DNA of 64,000 nt from Providencia rettgeri (GTDB taxonomy: Bacteria; Pseudomonadota; Gammaproteobacteria; Enterobacterales; Enterobacteriaceae): assembly GCF_013255915.1 (NCBI RefSeq), contig NZ_CP053896.1, positions 558,001 through 622,000 of the forward strand, given 5' to 3'. How positions within the stretch are numbered: the first letter of the stretch is position 1; the number at the start of each line of letters is the position of its first letter. The position numbers were made by a program, and so were the translations under genes. The notes below the pieces were generated by a model. It searched no databases, was not told the origin of the DNA, and saw nothing but the letters and a program-made list of their open reading frames with translations. Shown here in pieces: positions 43,883 to 52,766 of the stretch.

Positions 43883-44818
43883 ATGAGCAAAAAAATAATC
43901 CTCGATTGTGACCCCGGCCATGACGACGCTATCGCTTTATTACTGGCTTATGGTAACCCTGACATTGAATTATTGGCGGTAACAACCGTTGCTGGTAATC
44001 AAACCCTCGAAAAAGTCACTCATAATGCACTAGCTATCGCTGAAATGGCGAAGATTAGCGGTATTCCATTTGCCGCAGGCTCGGTACGCCCTTTAGTTCG
44101 GGAAATTGAAGTTGCGCCTGATATTCATGGGGAATCAGGGCTTGATGGGCCTGTATTACCGACACCAACATTGAAGCTTGATGAAAGACATGCAGTTTCA
44201 CTGATTATCGAAACCATTATGTCTCACCCGCCTAAAACGGTGACTTTAGTTCCTACTGGCGCATTAACGAATATTGCGCTTGCTGCTCGTCTTGAGCCTC
44301 GCATTGTCGAACGAGTTAAAGAAGTGGTGCTGATGGGAGGGGGCTATCATGTTGGGAATTGGAGTGCGGTAGCTGAATTTAACATCAAAATTGACCCAGA
44401 AGCGGCTCATATTGTTTTCAATGAAAAATGGCCGTTAACCATGGTGGGCTTAGACCTTACCCATCAAGCGCTAGCAACTCCTGATGTAGTGAAGCAAATT
44501 GCTGCGATTGGTAGTGATTGTTCGCAATTTGTCGTCGAACTACTGGATTTTTTTGGGAAAATGTACAAGCAAGCTCAAGGCTTTGATGCTCCGCCAGTAC
44601 ACGACCCTTGTGCGGTTGCTTATGTTATTGACCCTAGCGTAATGACCACACAAAAAGTGCCTGTAAATATTGAACTGACTGGGACGCACACGTTAGGCAT
44701 GACAGTGGCTGACTTCCGCCATCCTGCGCCTGAAAATTGCCATACTCAAGTTGCTGTTAAATTAGACCATCATAAATTTTGGCAGTTGATTATCGACGCA
44801 TTAAAAAATATTGGGTAA
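43883..44818 (+). CDS. Pyrimidine-type ribonucleoside hydrolase (RihA/RihB-like)
   Basis: A 311-residue inosine-uridine-preferring nucleoside hydrolase. The calcium-binding DCDPGHDDAIALLLA (about 8-22), HGESGLDGP, VLMGGGYHVGNWSAVAEFNIKIDPEAA and the VHDPCAVAY segment with the catalytic His are present. It cleaves ribonucleosides to base and ribose. Similarity is shared between RihA and RihB, so no symbol is given. The next gene starts four bases after its stop. Confidence 0.9.
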   Translation: MSKKIILDCDPGHDDAIALLLAYGNPDIELLAVTTVAGNQTLEKVTHNALAIAEMAKISGIPFAAGSVRPLVREIEVAPDIHGESGLDGPVLPTPTLKLDERHAVSLIIETIMSHPPKTVTLVPTGALTNIALAARLEPRIVERVKEVVLMGGGYHVGNWSAVAEFNIKIDPEAAHIVFNEKWPLTMVGLDLTHQALATPDVVKQIAAIGSDCSQFVVELLDFFGKMYKQAQGFDAPPVHDPCAVAYVIDPSVMTTQKVPVNIELTGTHTLGMTVADFRHPAPENCHTQVAVKLDHHKFWQLIIDALKNIG

Positions 44819-44821
44819 TAA

Positions 44822-45295
44822 ATGGATAATGAAATAGAACAAATGCCCTATGAGGCATTAATTGAACGTAGCATGAATGCGTTACAGGCCAAAAACCAAT
44901 TTCATTGTGATACATGGAAATTAGATGAAGCCGATTGGTCAGTGAACCAAGACGAAGGAACCATTATTTTTCATGCGCCTGATAATATAATGGCAACAGC
45001 GCCCGTTCAAATTGTTGGTACTTATGACCAAAGCCAAGGCAGTTGGATGTGGAGCTGGGCAAACAGTTCTATCGACAGCGCTTTAACACAAGATGCAATC
45101 GCGGTGAAAGCTTATGGCGAGCGGAAAGACAACGCATTATTAACCGCCCGCATTAGTCAAATTGAGGAGTATGACGCATGGCAATTAACGGCATTGGCTT
45201 GCGAACTCAATAATCAGCAAGGGGTGTACCGTGGAATTGCGGGGCATACTTTGGTATTTATGACATTTGGTGAAGTTTCTCTTAAACAAATTTAG
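44822..45295 (+). CDS. DUF6882-like protein
   Basis: A 157-residue soluble protein. VQIVGTYDQSQGSWMWSWANSSID and the following ALTQDAIAVKAYGE match the WxWxWAN-type core of the DUF6882 family; function unknown. It starts four bases after the nucleoside hydrolase stop and is probably cotranscribed with it. Confidence 0.7.
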   Translation: MDNEIEQMPYEALIERSMNALQAKNQFHCDTWKLDEADWSVNQDEGTIIFHAPDNIMATAPVQIVGTYDQSQGSWMWSWANSSIDSALTQDAIAVKAYGERKDNALLTARISQIEEYDAWQLTALACELNNQQGVYRGIAGHTLVFMTFGEVSLKQI

Positions 45296-45396
45296 GTTGT
45301 ATTGGTGCTTTATCTCTGGTCGATAAGGCATTTTAGCGCTTTTATTCCATAACCTATCCGTTATACTCATTTTCTTTTTCAATGGGGAGCTTGGTC

Positions 45397-46191
45397 ATGT
45401 TAGATATTGCACTCGAAGCTGCTAAATTAGTCAAAACCATGACAGTAGACGCTTTTGAAGGGGCGGGAAAGTTTGATTATAAACCCGATCGTTCCGTAGT
45501 TACGGAAACGGATACCCGAGTTGAAGAAGAAATTAGGGCATTCTTTGCACAAAAAACACCGAATATCGCTGTTTTAGGTGAGGAGTTTGGCTTTGTCGGT
45601 GAGCAGCAATTCAGTTCTGGTTGGGTAATTGACCCGATTGATGGTACGCGTGCATTTATTTATGGAGTGCCGTTATTTAGTACGTTAATTGCTTATGTGG
45701 AAAATGGGGAACCATTACTTAGTGTGATTAGTTTTCCCGCGATATCCACACTCTACTTTGCTTCACAAGGGGAAGGGTGCTGGGTGCAAACAGCTAGTCA
45801 GGCTCCAAGACAGCTTAAACTCGAAAGCCAATCGCCTAAATCATTATCAGAAGCAGCGGTAAGCGCATCAGGCATTCATAATAGTAATTATAATTCCCGA
45901 GAAGGGGCGCAAATTTATCATTTGGATGCGGTTGTGGGCCAAGCAAGGGATTTCATTTTTGCTAATGACGCTTATCAGCATGCCATGGTTGCCAGCGGTC
46001 GCATTCATGGTGCGATTGATACCATTATGAAACCTTGGGATAGTGCGGCACTTATTCCGTGTATCCGAGAGGCGGGCGGGGAAGTTTGTGCATTAAATGG
46101 ACAGCGTAAGCAAGCCATGTTTGCGGGAAGCTTGCTATCAGCCGCAACGCCAGAATTAGCGGAGCAAATTATTGAACTGATGAATAGTTGA
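45397..46191 (+). CDS. Inositol-monophosphatase-family phosphatase (HisN/CysQ-like)
   Basis: A 264-residue Mg-dependent, lithium-sensitive-type phosphatase. The metal site is visible in GEEFG (about 66-70) and WVIDPIDGTRAFIYGVPLFSTLIAY (about 80-105), with MKPWDSAALIPCIREAGG near 212. It resembles histidinol-phosphatase and other small inositol-phosphatase members more than SuhB. The substrate is uncertain. GGGGAG (45384-45389) is placed for the ATG at 45397 rather than the one at 45382. Confidence 0.82.
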   Translation: MLDIALEAAKLVKTMTVDAFEGAGKFDYKPDRSVVTETDTRVEEEIRAFFAQKTPNIAVLGEEFGFVGEQQFSSGWVIDPIDGTRAFIYGVPLFSTLIAYVENGEPLLSVISFPAISTLYFASQGEGCWVQTASQAPRQLKLESQSPKSLSEAAVSASGIHNSNYNSREGAQIYHLDAVVGQARDFIFANDAYQHAMVASGRIHGAIDTIMKPWDSAALIPCIREAGGEVCALNGQRKQAMFAGSLLSAATPELAEQIIELMNS

Positions 46192-46199
46192 AGATGAGA

Positions 46200-46223
46200 G
46201 CGTGAAGATAAGCCTCTTCACGC
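46200..46223. terminator. Hairpin between convergent phosphatase and CbrC-family genes
   Basis: GCGTGAAG and CTTCACGC form a perfect 8-bp stem with an 8-base loop, followed on the plus strand by GATTTAGTTG. It lies between two converging genes and probably ends transcription, though the T-tract is poor. Confidence 0.5.
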
Positions 46224-46240
46224 GATTTAGTTGATATAAA

Positions 46241-46837
<597 letters not shown>

Positions 46838-47071
46838 CTATTAAAGGTTGCGCGAGAAGTAAACCAACTTTGGGAAAGCATACCACAAGGCTGCTTGATT
46901 ATATCTTTCGATTTTATTCCATTGTGAGTTTCAGATAAAGTACATTGTTCAGTTAATTTGAATAAATTGAGCTATATTATTAGCTTTAACCTAAATAACA
47001 TTGTCGATATGATGCCTTCATCGCAGACAACAAGGGTTGTCTCATCGAATAAAAAATGAAGGAATTAGACT

Positions 47072-47281
47072 ATGAACATGTTAAAAACTTTGATGGCAGC
47101 TTCTGTATTATCTTTCGTCGCATTTGGTGCATCAGCAGCAACAATCACCGCAACAGGTGATACGCTAGCTTCAACAGAAGCGAAAATTGCAGCTAAAGCT
47201 AAAGCAGCGGGCGCAGATAGCTATACAATTACCAGTGCTCGTATGGGGAATTTTGTCACAATGAGCGCAGAAACTAAATAA
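47072..47281 (+). CDS. DUF1471 small periplasmic protein (BhsA/McbA/YdgH type)
   Basis: A 69-residue protein with a clear signal peptide (about 1-22, ending ASA). The mature part, ATITATGDTLASTEAKIAAKAKAAGADSYTITSARMGN, is the DUF1471 fold. Such proteins are stress-induced and affect biofilm and membrane properties. It is a monocistronic gene behind GAAGGAATTAG. Confidence 0.87.
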   Translation: MNMLKTLMAASVLSFVAFGASAATITATGDTLASTEAKIAAKAKAAGADSYTITSARMGNFVTMSAETK

Positions 47282-47418
47282 CGAATTGTGTGAATTCATC
47301 TTGTTGAAATATTTTTGATAAAAAGTGGTGTTTTAGGCGCGATAAGCAGATTAAATACCACTTTTGTTTTATCTGAACCCACATAGAGTACTTTTCTAAT
47401 CATTGAGGAGTCGTTGAT

Positions 47419-48045
47419 ATGAGTTTCAAATATAACCGCCTAGATAAAGATAATGCAGCTGTATTACTTGTTGACCATCAAACGGGTTTGTTATCGCTAG
47501 TTCGTGACCAAGACCCAGATAAATTCAAGAACAGCGTGTTAGCACTGGCCGATTTGGCAAAATATTTTAACTTACCAACTATTTTGACTACATCTTTTGA
47601 AGATGGTCCTAATGGCCCGTTAGTTCCTGAATTAAAAGAAACATTTCCTGATGCCCCTTTCATTGCTCGCCCTGGTCAAATCAACGCGTGGGATAACGAA
47701 GAGTTCGTTAAAGCTGTCAAAGCCACAGGTAAAAAACAGCTGATTATTGCCGGTGTTGTGACAGAAGTATGCGTGGCATTTCCTGCACTATCTGCACTGG
47801 AAGAAGGCTATGAAGTTTTTGTGATCACTGATGCCTCAGGTACATTTAACCCGATTACACGTGATGCCGCGTGGGATAGAATGTCAAAAGCAGGTGCTCA
47901 ATTGATGAGCTGGTTTGGTGCCGCTTGTGAATTACACCGTGATTGGCGTAATGATGTGGAAGGGTTAGGCACTTTGTTTTCAAACCATATCCCTGATTAC
48001 CGCAACTTAATGACCAGCTATGCACTGCTTTCTGCGAAAAAATAG
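47419..48045 (+). CDS. ycaC: Isochorismatase-family hydrolase (YcaC-like)
   Basis: A 208-residue cysteine hydrolase. The triad is Asp in LLVDHQTGLLSLV (about residue 19), Lys in ATGKKQLIIAGVV and Cys in VTEVCVAFPALSALEEGY (about 118), with the cis-peptide context VVTEVCV. The protein resembles E. coli YcaC along its length, an octameric hydrolase of unknown substrate. It is transcribed alone behind GAGGAG. Confidence 0.86.
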   Translation: MSFKYNRLDKDNAAVLLVDHQTGLLSLVRDQDPDKFKNSVLALADLAKYFNLPTILTTSFEDGPNGPLVPELKETFPDAPFIARPGQINAWDNEEFVKAVKATGKKQLIIAGVVTEVCVAFPALSALEEGYEVFVITDASGTFNPITRDAAWDRMSKAGAQLMSWFGAACELHRDWRNDVEGLGTLFSNHIPDYRNLMTSYALLSAKK

Positions 48046-48086
48046 TGCGTAACTGGGTATTAAAATGACATAATTGGTTTAAAAAT

Positions 48087-48114
48087 CCTCGATACGACAT
48101 TGCTCATATCGGGG
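48087..48114 (+). terminator. Probable terminator of the ycaC-like gene
   Basis: CCTCGATA and TATCGGGG pair over 8 positions (one G-T pair) around a 12-base loop, followed by GTTATTTCGTT. Confidence 0.5.
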
Positions 48115-48258
48115 GTTATTTCGTTAAATTAACTGAGTTCAGCCGCTCATTTTCGTCATCATCGCACTTAATTCGCTCTATGTTATAATAGCCTGCTGTT
48201 TTTGCTTGGCTCCTTACTTTTGGGGGCTATCCATTTGATTTCAATACACAAGACCACC

Positions 48259-49260
48259 ATGCATCAAAATACCTCAAAACAAGGCTACACCAACCTAAAC
48301 CGATTTTCCGTTGCCCCTATGCTCGATTGGACAGATCGCCATTGCCGTTATTTTCATCGCTTATTAAGCAAAAACACCTTGCTGTATACCGAAATGGTCA
48401 CAACAGGGGCGATTATTTACGGAAAAGGGGACTATCTTGCTTTTAGTGAGGAAGAACATCCTGTTTCCTTACAACTTGGTGGTAGCGACCCTGCTGCATT
48501 AGCCCAATGTGCCAAATTGGCACAAGAGCGTGGTTATGATGAAATTAATCTAAATGTGGGGTGCCCATCAGATCGCGTACAAAATGGGCGTTTTGGTGCT
48601 TGTTTAATGGGAGATGCACAGCTTGTTGCTGATTGTGTGAAAGCCATGCAAGACGTGGTTTCTATTCCTGTAACCGTAAAAACTCGTATTGGTATTGATG
48701 AGCAAGACAGCTACGCGTTTTTATGTGATTTTATTGAAACCGTTTCTGATAAAGGCGGTTGTGAAATGTTTATTATCCATGCACGTAAAGCATGGTTGTC
48801 CGGCCTTAGCCCAAAAGAAAATCGCGAAATCCCACCACTTGATTACCCGCGAGTTTATCAATTAAAACGTGATTTTCCTCATTTGACCATGGCGATTAAT
48901 GGTGGAGTCAAAACGCTGGAAGAAGCAAAAGAGCATCTTCAACACCTAGATGGCGTCATGGTGGGGCGCGAAGCCTATCAAAACCCGTCTATTTTAACGG
49001 CGGTTGATAACCAATTGTTTGGTGAGCACTTTCCTGTCACTAATGGTGTTGACGCTGTTAGAGCGATGTACCCTTACATCGAAAAAGAGTTATCGAAAGG
49101 CGCTTATTTAGGCCATATGACCCGCCATATGTTAGGGATTTTCCAAGGTATCCCCGGCGCACGTCAGTGGCGTCGTCATTTAAGTGAAAATGCGCATAAA
49201 AAAGGGGCTGACTTAGCCGTTGTTGAGCAAGCTCTCGAATTTGTGACGCGTGGTGAGTGA
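48259..49260 (+). CDS. dusA: tRNA-dihydrouridine synthase A
   Basis: A 333-residue FMN enzyme reducing U20/U20a in the tRNA D-loop. It shows [46 protein letters not shown] (catalytic Cys about residue 99), [29 protein letters not shown] and INGGVKT. The ATG at 48259 gives the normal length; the frame extends to a TTG at 48202. In enteric bacteria dusA stands just before pspG and qor; here a foreign-looking cassette lies in this gap and no pspG is seen. Confidence 0.94.
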   Translation: MHQNTSKQGYTNLNRFSVAPMLDWTDRHCRYFHRLLSKNTLLYTEMVTTGAIIYGKGDYLAFSEEEHPVSLQLGGSDPAALAQCAKLAQERGYDEINLNVGCPSDRVQNGRFGACLMGDAQLVADCVKAMQDVVSIPVTVKTRIGIDEQDSYAFLCDFIETVSDKGGCEMFIIHARKAWLSGLSPKENREIPPLDYPRVYQLKRDFPHLTMAINGGVKTLEEAKEHLQHLDGVMVGREAYQNPSILTAVDNQLFGEHFPVTNGVDAVRAMYPYIEKELSKGAYLGHMTRHMLGIFQGIPGARQWRRHLSENAHKKGADLAVVEQALEFVTRGE

Positions 49261-49447
49261 GTATAAATTACTCGTAAAGGCAAAACTCTAGCTCAATTAC
49301 AGTTACTTTATGTAACTTTATGGATTGTATAATATTTGTTCAGTTTGAGTGCGATCTTAATTGAACAAGTATAGGAATGTTTAAATGCATACGGTTATGT
49401 AATTCATTGAAATACTAATATCTTATTGATTTCGCACGTTGCCAACA

Positions 49448-49478
49448 CCTAAGCCAGCTTTCGCTGGCTTAGGTCTTT
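49448..49478 (+). terminator. Terminator downstream of dusA
   Basis: CCTAAGCCAGC and GCTGGCTTAGG form a perfect 11-bp GC-rich stem with a TTTC loop, followed by TCTTTG. It is nearly 190 bases after the dusA stop. Without a long T-tract its direction is not fixed. Confidence 0.75.
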
Positions 49479-49493
49479 GAAAAGGGGTGACAT

Positions 49494-49654
49494 ATGCAGC
49501 GATCCTCTCTATTTTCTTTACTCATTTCATTCTTTATTTGATGGGCTTCCTTGGCGAAAATTCCATCGAGAGAATCGATTATGTAAAAGCCAATTATCGT
49601 CAATCGCAGACTACAATGACATTTCTTGAATATAAAAGATCTAGTGAATGGTAA
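49494..49654 (+). other. Two overlapping tiny reading frames, possible leader or gene remnant
   Basis: ATG at 49494 has a well-spaced AAGGGG and encodes MQRSSLFSLLISFFI before TGA; this stop overlaps a second ATG (TGATG) that opens MGFLGENSIERIDYVKAN and ends at 49654 (37 residues). The second frame also continues upstream to a GTG at 49487 to give 55 residues. The two pieces could be a frameshifted small gene or coupled leader frames. No similarity is recognised. Confidence 0.25.
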
Positions 49655-49771
49655 GTTCTATTTCTTGAATGGATATTTGTTACTATGTTTATTATATAAT
49701 TTCATATTAAATATATGTGAATATTAATATCGAAATTTTGGTGTTTTTTGGATTAAAAAACTAATTGGTTA

Positions 49772-49801
49772 TTGACAGAATAAAAATGTCGATGCTATAA
49801 G
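49772..49801 (+). promoter_or_regulatory. Sigma70-type promoter of the three-gene cassette
   Basis: TTGACA (49772-49777) and TATAAG (49796-49801) are separated by 18 bases, about 90 bases before the first cassette gene. Downstream, TGAAA and TTTCA arms around a T-rich loop near 49808-49832 could form an operator or a hairpin at the 5' end of the message. Confidence 0.65.
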
Positions 49802-49889
49802 TGTTAATGAAATGTTTTTTTAATGTTTCATTTCACCTTCATGACATAAACATACCTATATACTTTTTAATCTAAAGTAAGGAGCTCAT

Positions 49890-50153
49890 ATGAGCGAAAT
49901 TCAAAATATAGCCCGCCTATACAAATCTCCAAAAAGTGTTGAAGTAATAAATGCAGAAGGAAATAGTTTTACTGACATGATCCTACAGACAAAATCTGTG
50001 GCAACTGTTGCTTTAGATAAGCTTGCTTATCTGGCTGGAATCAAAAATGCACCAGCAGATGATAAATATTATCAACTTAATACAAGTAGCCTAAGCGAAC
50101 TAATAAAAAGTGCAGAAAGTGCAGGTTATGACATAGAAGTGGTCAATATTTAA
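49890..50153 (+). CDS. Uncharacterised 87-residue protein, first gene of the cassette
   Basis: It starts behind AAGGAGCTCAT, an optimal ribosome site. No signal peptide, no cysteine, no transmembrane segment. Residues 14-19 read PKSVEV, a helical middle holds KSVATVALDKLAYLAGIKNAP, and the C-terminus is LSELIKSAESAGYDIEVVNI. I recognise no family. Size, position as first gene, a hairpin right after it and the following cupin and exporter genes would suit a precursor or carrier peptide, but typical RiPP core features are absent. A small regulatory or partner protein is equally possible. Confidence 0.6.
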   Translation: MSEIQNIARLYKSPKSVEVINAEGNSFTDMILQTKSVATVALDKLAYLAGIKNAPADDKYYQLNTSSLSELIKSAESAGYDIEVVNI

Positions 50154-50159
50154 TTATCT

Positions 50160-50185
50160 TGGCGGCCTGTAGGTTAGGGCTGCCA
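50160..50185 (+). promoter_or_regulatory. Intergenic hairpin between the small-protein and cupin genes
   Basis: TGGCGGCC (50160-50167) and GGCTGCCA (50178-50185) pair over 8 positions with one G-T pair and a 10-base loop. No T-tract follows, so it is more likely an mRNA-stability or processing element that raises the yield of the first gene relative to the next two. Confidence 0.5.
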
Positions 50186-50203
50186 CCTTAAATGAGGTTT
50201 TAT

Positions 50204-51496
50204 ATGGATGAAATTAATGATCTCAACCAAAAAATAACTATTACAGGGTTACATTGGATCTCACGATGGAGAGTTAATAATGGAAAGTCAGACTCATATG
50301 TTATTCCTTTCGTTACTACCTACCCTATAAATATTATCTATCATGGTGAGCATGAATTTAAATACGGTCAGTATGGGATTCATTTAGGCCAGCAAGATAC
50401 GCTGACTTTCATCGGAAATACAGAGCAAATCATAACTGCAAAATTCATCGATTGCCGTGCAAATTCCCCCACATTCAGAGTGTCATTGGAATTTAATATT
50501 ACTCCATCTTCGGCAAAAACACTTGTAATTCCACCTGGCATTGCTCATACATTTCATAATCTGGAAAATATATTCACAATTAATTCCTATGCACTTTTTC
50601 TTCCTGATATTGAAACATTATCGCGACCTGACCTTACTTGGTTTCCTGACAATGATGTTATAAATATACCAGAAAATGTTCATCATTTAGAGGTATCTGG
50701 CTACTTTCCAATGACAGAAGAAGCAGCTGATATTGTTTATCATCGTATTGCTGAATATCAGCATAAAAATTTAATGAAACACAAATTTCAACATTCTGAA
50801 ACTCGAGAGCTTAACTTAGATGATGGAAGCAAAATAAATGTACGTATCAGAGAGAAAATTAATGATGATGAGGTTTTGGTTCTACCTAATTCAATAATTA
50901 TTGGTGTTGAATTTAAAGAAATTCCATCAGTCAAAACAGGGAAATACAGTGGAATTGTCCCACTGACAAGAATGTCACCGATGTATATTGTAGAACATGG
51001 TTATGAACATTACGATTTTGATTCTTATGGATTACATTTGGGCCAAGAAGACCATTTAACTTTTCTGGGTAAAGCCGAACATCAAATTACACTAAAGCTA
51101 GTTGATATGAGGGAAGGTTCGGATACTATTTTCGTTGAAGATGAAATAACATTCACTCCTTTGCCTAATGTGGAATTAGTTATTCCATGTGGTGTAGCGC
51201 ATGCCCTGATGAATATGGCTGGCGTGGTTACTGTTAATAGACCGATTATTTATATCAGTGAGGATAAAGAATATATTCCTGGTCATGATGTAATAGACTG
51301 GCCAATAAAAAATCTAAATTATATGAGTTATAAGACAAATAATATCAAAGCAGATAAAAAATACTATGAGTTTCTGATTGAGAAGCAGAAGGAAATAGTC
51401 AGAGAGGCACCCACGCACAACACACCTAAATCAGTAGTGGTATTTGATGATAAGTTAGGTCGATATGTTAAAGTGTTATTGAAGGAGAAGGTATAA
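50204..51496 (+). CDS. Tandem RmlC-like double-cupin protein
   Basis: A 430-residue cytoplasmic protein made of two related cupin halves (about 5-185 and 195-390). Each half carries a YGxHLGQxDxLTFxGxxEx-IT segment followed by a VIPxGxAHxxxN motif (VIPPGIAHTFHNLEN and VIPCGVAHALMNMAG). The latter resembles the IPPGxAHGF strand of dTDP-4-dehydrorhamnose 3,5-epimerase-type cupins. Histidines in these motifs may be catalytic or metal-binding. The C-terminal tail contains PKSVVVFDDKLGRYVKVLL. The ATG at 50204 has GAGGTT 6 bases upstream; an ATG at 50192 overlaps that site. A sugar-nucleotide epimerase/isomerase or a small-molecule or peptide-modifying enzyme are possible. No specific function is claimed. 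Confidence 0.65.
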   Translation: MDEINDLNQKITITGLHWISRWRVNNGKSDSYVIPFVTTYPINIIYHGEHEFKYGQYGIHLGQQDTLTFIGNTEQIITAKFIDCRANSPTFRVSLEFNITPSSAKTLVIPPGIAHTFHNLENIFTINSYALFLPDIETLSRPDLTWFPDNDVINIPENVHHLEVSGYFPMTEEAADIVYHRIAEYQHKNLMKHKFQHSETRELNLDDGSKINVRIREKINDDEVLVLPNSIIIGVEFKEIPSVKTGKYSGIVPLTRMSPMYIVEHGYEHYDFDSYGLHLGQEDHLTFLGKAEHQITLKLVDMREGSDTIFVEDEITFTPLPNVELVIPCGVAHALMNMAGVVTVNRPIIYISEDKEYIPGHDVIDWPIKNLNYMSYKTNNIKADKKYYEFLIEKQKEIVREAPTHNTPKSVVVFDDKLGRYVKVLLKEKV

Positions 51497-51507
51497 AAAT
51501 ATAAGTT

Positions 51508-52689
51508 ATGAGCAACCTATTCTTTTTAATGCTTTTTTGCGTACTTACTGCGGATGGCCTTATGGTCTTTCTCACGCCAGTTCTAGTTTACCAGTTAACA
51601 GGTAGTATTGAATATTCAGGTTTATCCTATGCTCTATGGTGGTTACCAAGAATATTAATTATTCCACTTATTGGTAAATACATTGATAGACTTGGAGTAC
51701 GCCCACTTTCTATTTTATCTGATGTTATCAAATCAATAGGATGTCTATTTTTAGCTTTCAATGATTTTTCTTCAGACCTAATAATTGCAGTCGCATTTGG
51801 TATTGTGGGTAGCCTAATATCAATAGGAAACTCTCAAACTATTATTTCTTATGAGAAAATTATCTCATTAATAAGTTACAAAAAGGAATATCATGTTAAT
51901 TTAATATCAAGAATGGACTTTTCTGGAATGATAGTAGGTCCATTGATTGGCATGATAATTATCGACTATGGGATTCGTACAGTACTTATCATTCCACTTT
52001 TACTTTATATTATTAATGCTCTTTTTTTTATTTTAAAGAAAAAAGAATTGAGCAATATGAAGCATGAAGATAATCAGAATGTTTCAGGTCAGGAAAATGG
52101 GCTGTTCAAACACCATTTTATCTATATTTTTTCTATACCAATATTGTTTTTAACCGTATTACTCGCCATTGGTAATAATATGTTTGATAGCATTATTGAA
52201 TCGAGTGGTACGGCATTGATTGACAAAGAAATGGGGCTTCCTGCGAAGTATTTCGGTTTTATTGATGTTGCGGCTGGCCTTTGTGGTGTCACTGGAACCT
52301 ATCTCTATAGTTCATTAACTCACTTTATTCAGCGGAAAAAACTTCTACTTAGCGCGGTTCTGATTATTACGGGGAGTTCGATTTTTTTAATATCATATCC
52401 TTCATCATTTATAATATTCGTTTGTTTCTACGCAATTTCTATTATTGGTAAAGTCTTTACAGGAAATATTTGTCGAATGGTACGTATAGAATGTATTCCG
52501 TCAAATTATTTTGCTGGAGTCTCATCTATTATTGTATTGCTTAATCAGTCTGTGCTCCCTTTTATTGGAATGGTTATATACTTTTTTGGCGATTCAACAA
52601 CTGTTATTTATTATTTTATGTCAGTAGCAGTAATGATTTCTTTTATATCTGGCGTCTATGTTTATCGGCACATAGCTTCCTCTGTTTAA
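51508..52689 (+). CDS. MFS transporter, probable exporter of the cassette product
   Basis: A 393-residue protein with about eleven to twelve hydrophobic segments. The GKYIDRLGVRPLSILSDVIKS loop between TM2 and TM3 is the MFS motif A variant. The general plan resembles the MFS_3/EntS-type exporters of small secreted molecules. It starts 12 bases after the cupin gene without a strong ribosome site of its own, so it is probably translated by coupling. Base composition is AT-rich like the two genes before it. A terminator follows within 30 bases. Export of a product of the double cupin is an inference from position. Confidence 0.78.
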   Translation: MSNLFFLMLFCVLTADGLMVFLTPVLVYQLTGSIEYSGLSYALWWLPRILIIPLIGKYIDRLGVRPLSILSDVIKSIGCLFLAFNDFSSDLIIAVAFGIVGSLISIGNSQTIISYEKIISLISYKKEYHVNLISRMDFSGMIVGPLIGMIIIDYGIRTVLIIPLLLYIINALFFILKKKELSNMKHEDNQNVSGQENGLFKHHFIYIFSIPILFLTVLLAIGNNMFDSIIESSGTALIDKEMGLPAKYFGFIDVAAGLCGVTGTYLYSSLTHFIQRKKLLLSAVLIITGSSIFLISYPSSFIIFVCFYAISIIGKVFTGNICRMVRIECIPSNYFAGVSSIIVLLNQSVLPFIGMVIYFFGDSTTVIYYFMSVAVMISFISGVYVYRHIASSV

Positions 52690-52717
52690 GCTCTAGAATT
52701 AAATCTTAAAAATAGAT

Positions 52718-52766
52718 AAAGCCCCTTAACTAGCAAAAATGACTGGCTAATTAAGGGGGCTATTTA
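52718..52766. terminator. Bidirectional terminator closing the cassette
   Basis: AAGCCCCTTAACTAGC and GGCTAATTAAGGGGGCT pair over about 14 positions around a 10-base loop, with an A-rich left and T-rich right flank (ATTTATC). It lies between the convergent MFS and qor genes and would stop both. Confidence 0.85.

Larger units (their letters stand above)
49261..49889. other. AT-rich junction between dusA and the cassette
   Basis: About 630 bases without a convincing gene. It holds the dusA terminator at 49448-49478, tiny frames at 49494-49654 and the cassette promoter at 49772-49801. The AT content rises sharply compared with dusA, which suggests that the left border of an insertion lies here. 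No insertion-sequence ends or flanking direct repeats were recognised by eye. Confidence 0.55.

Noticed and set aside
49261..52766. Insertion sequence or prophage remnant carrying the cassette
   Set aside because: No transposase, integrase, tRNA attachment site or terminal repeats were recognised, so the mode of acquisition is left open.
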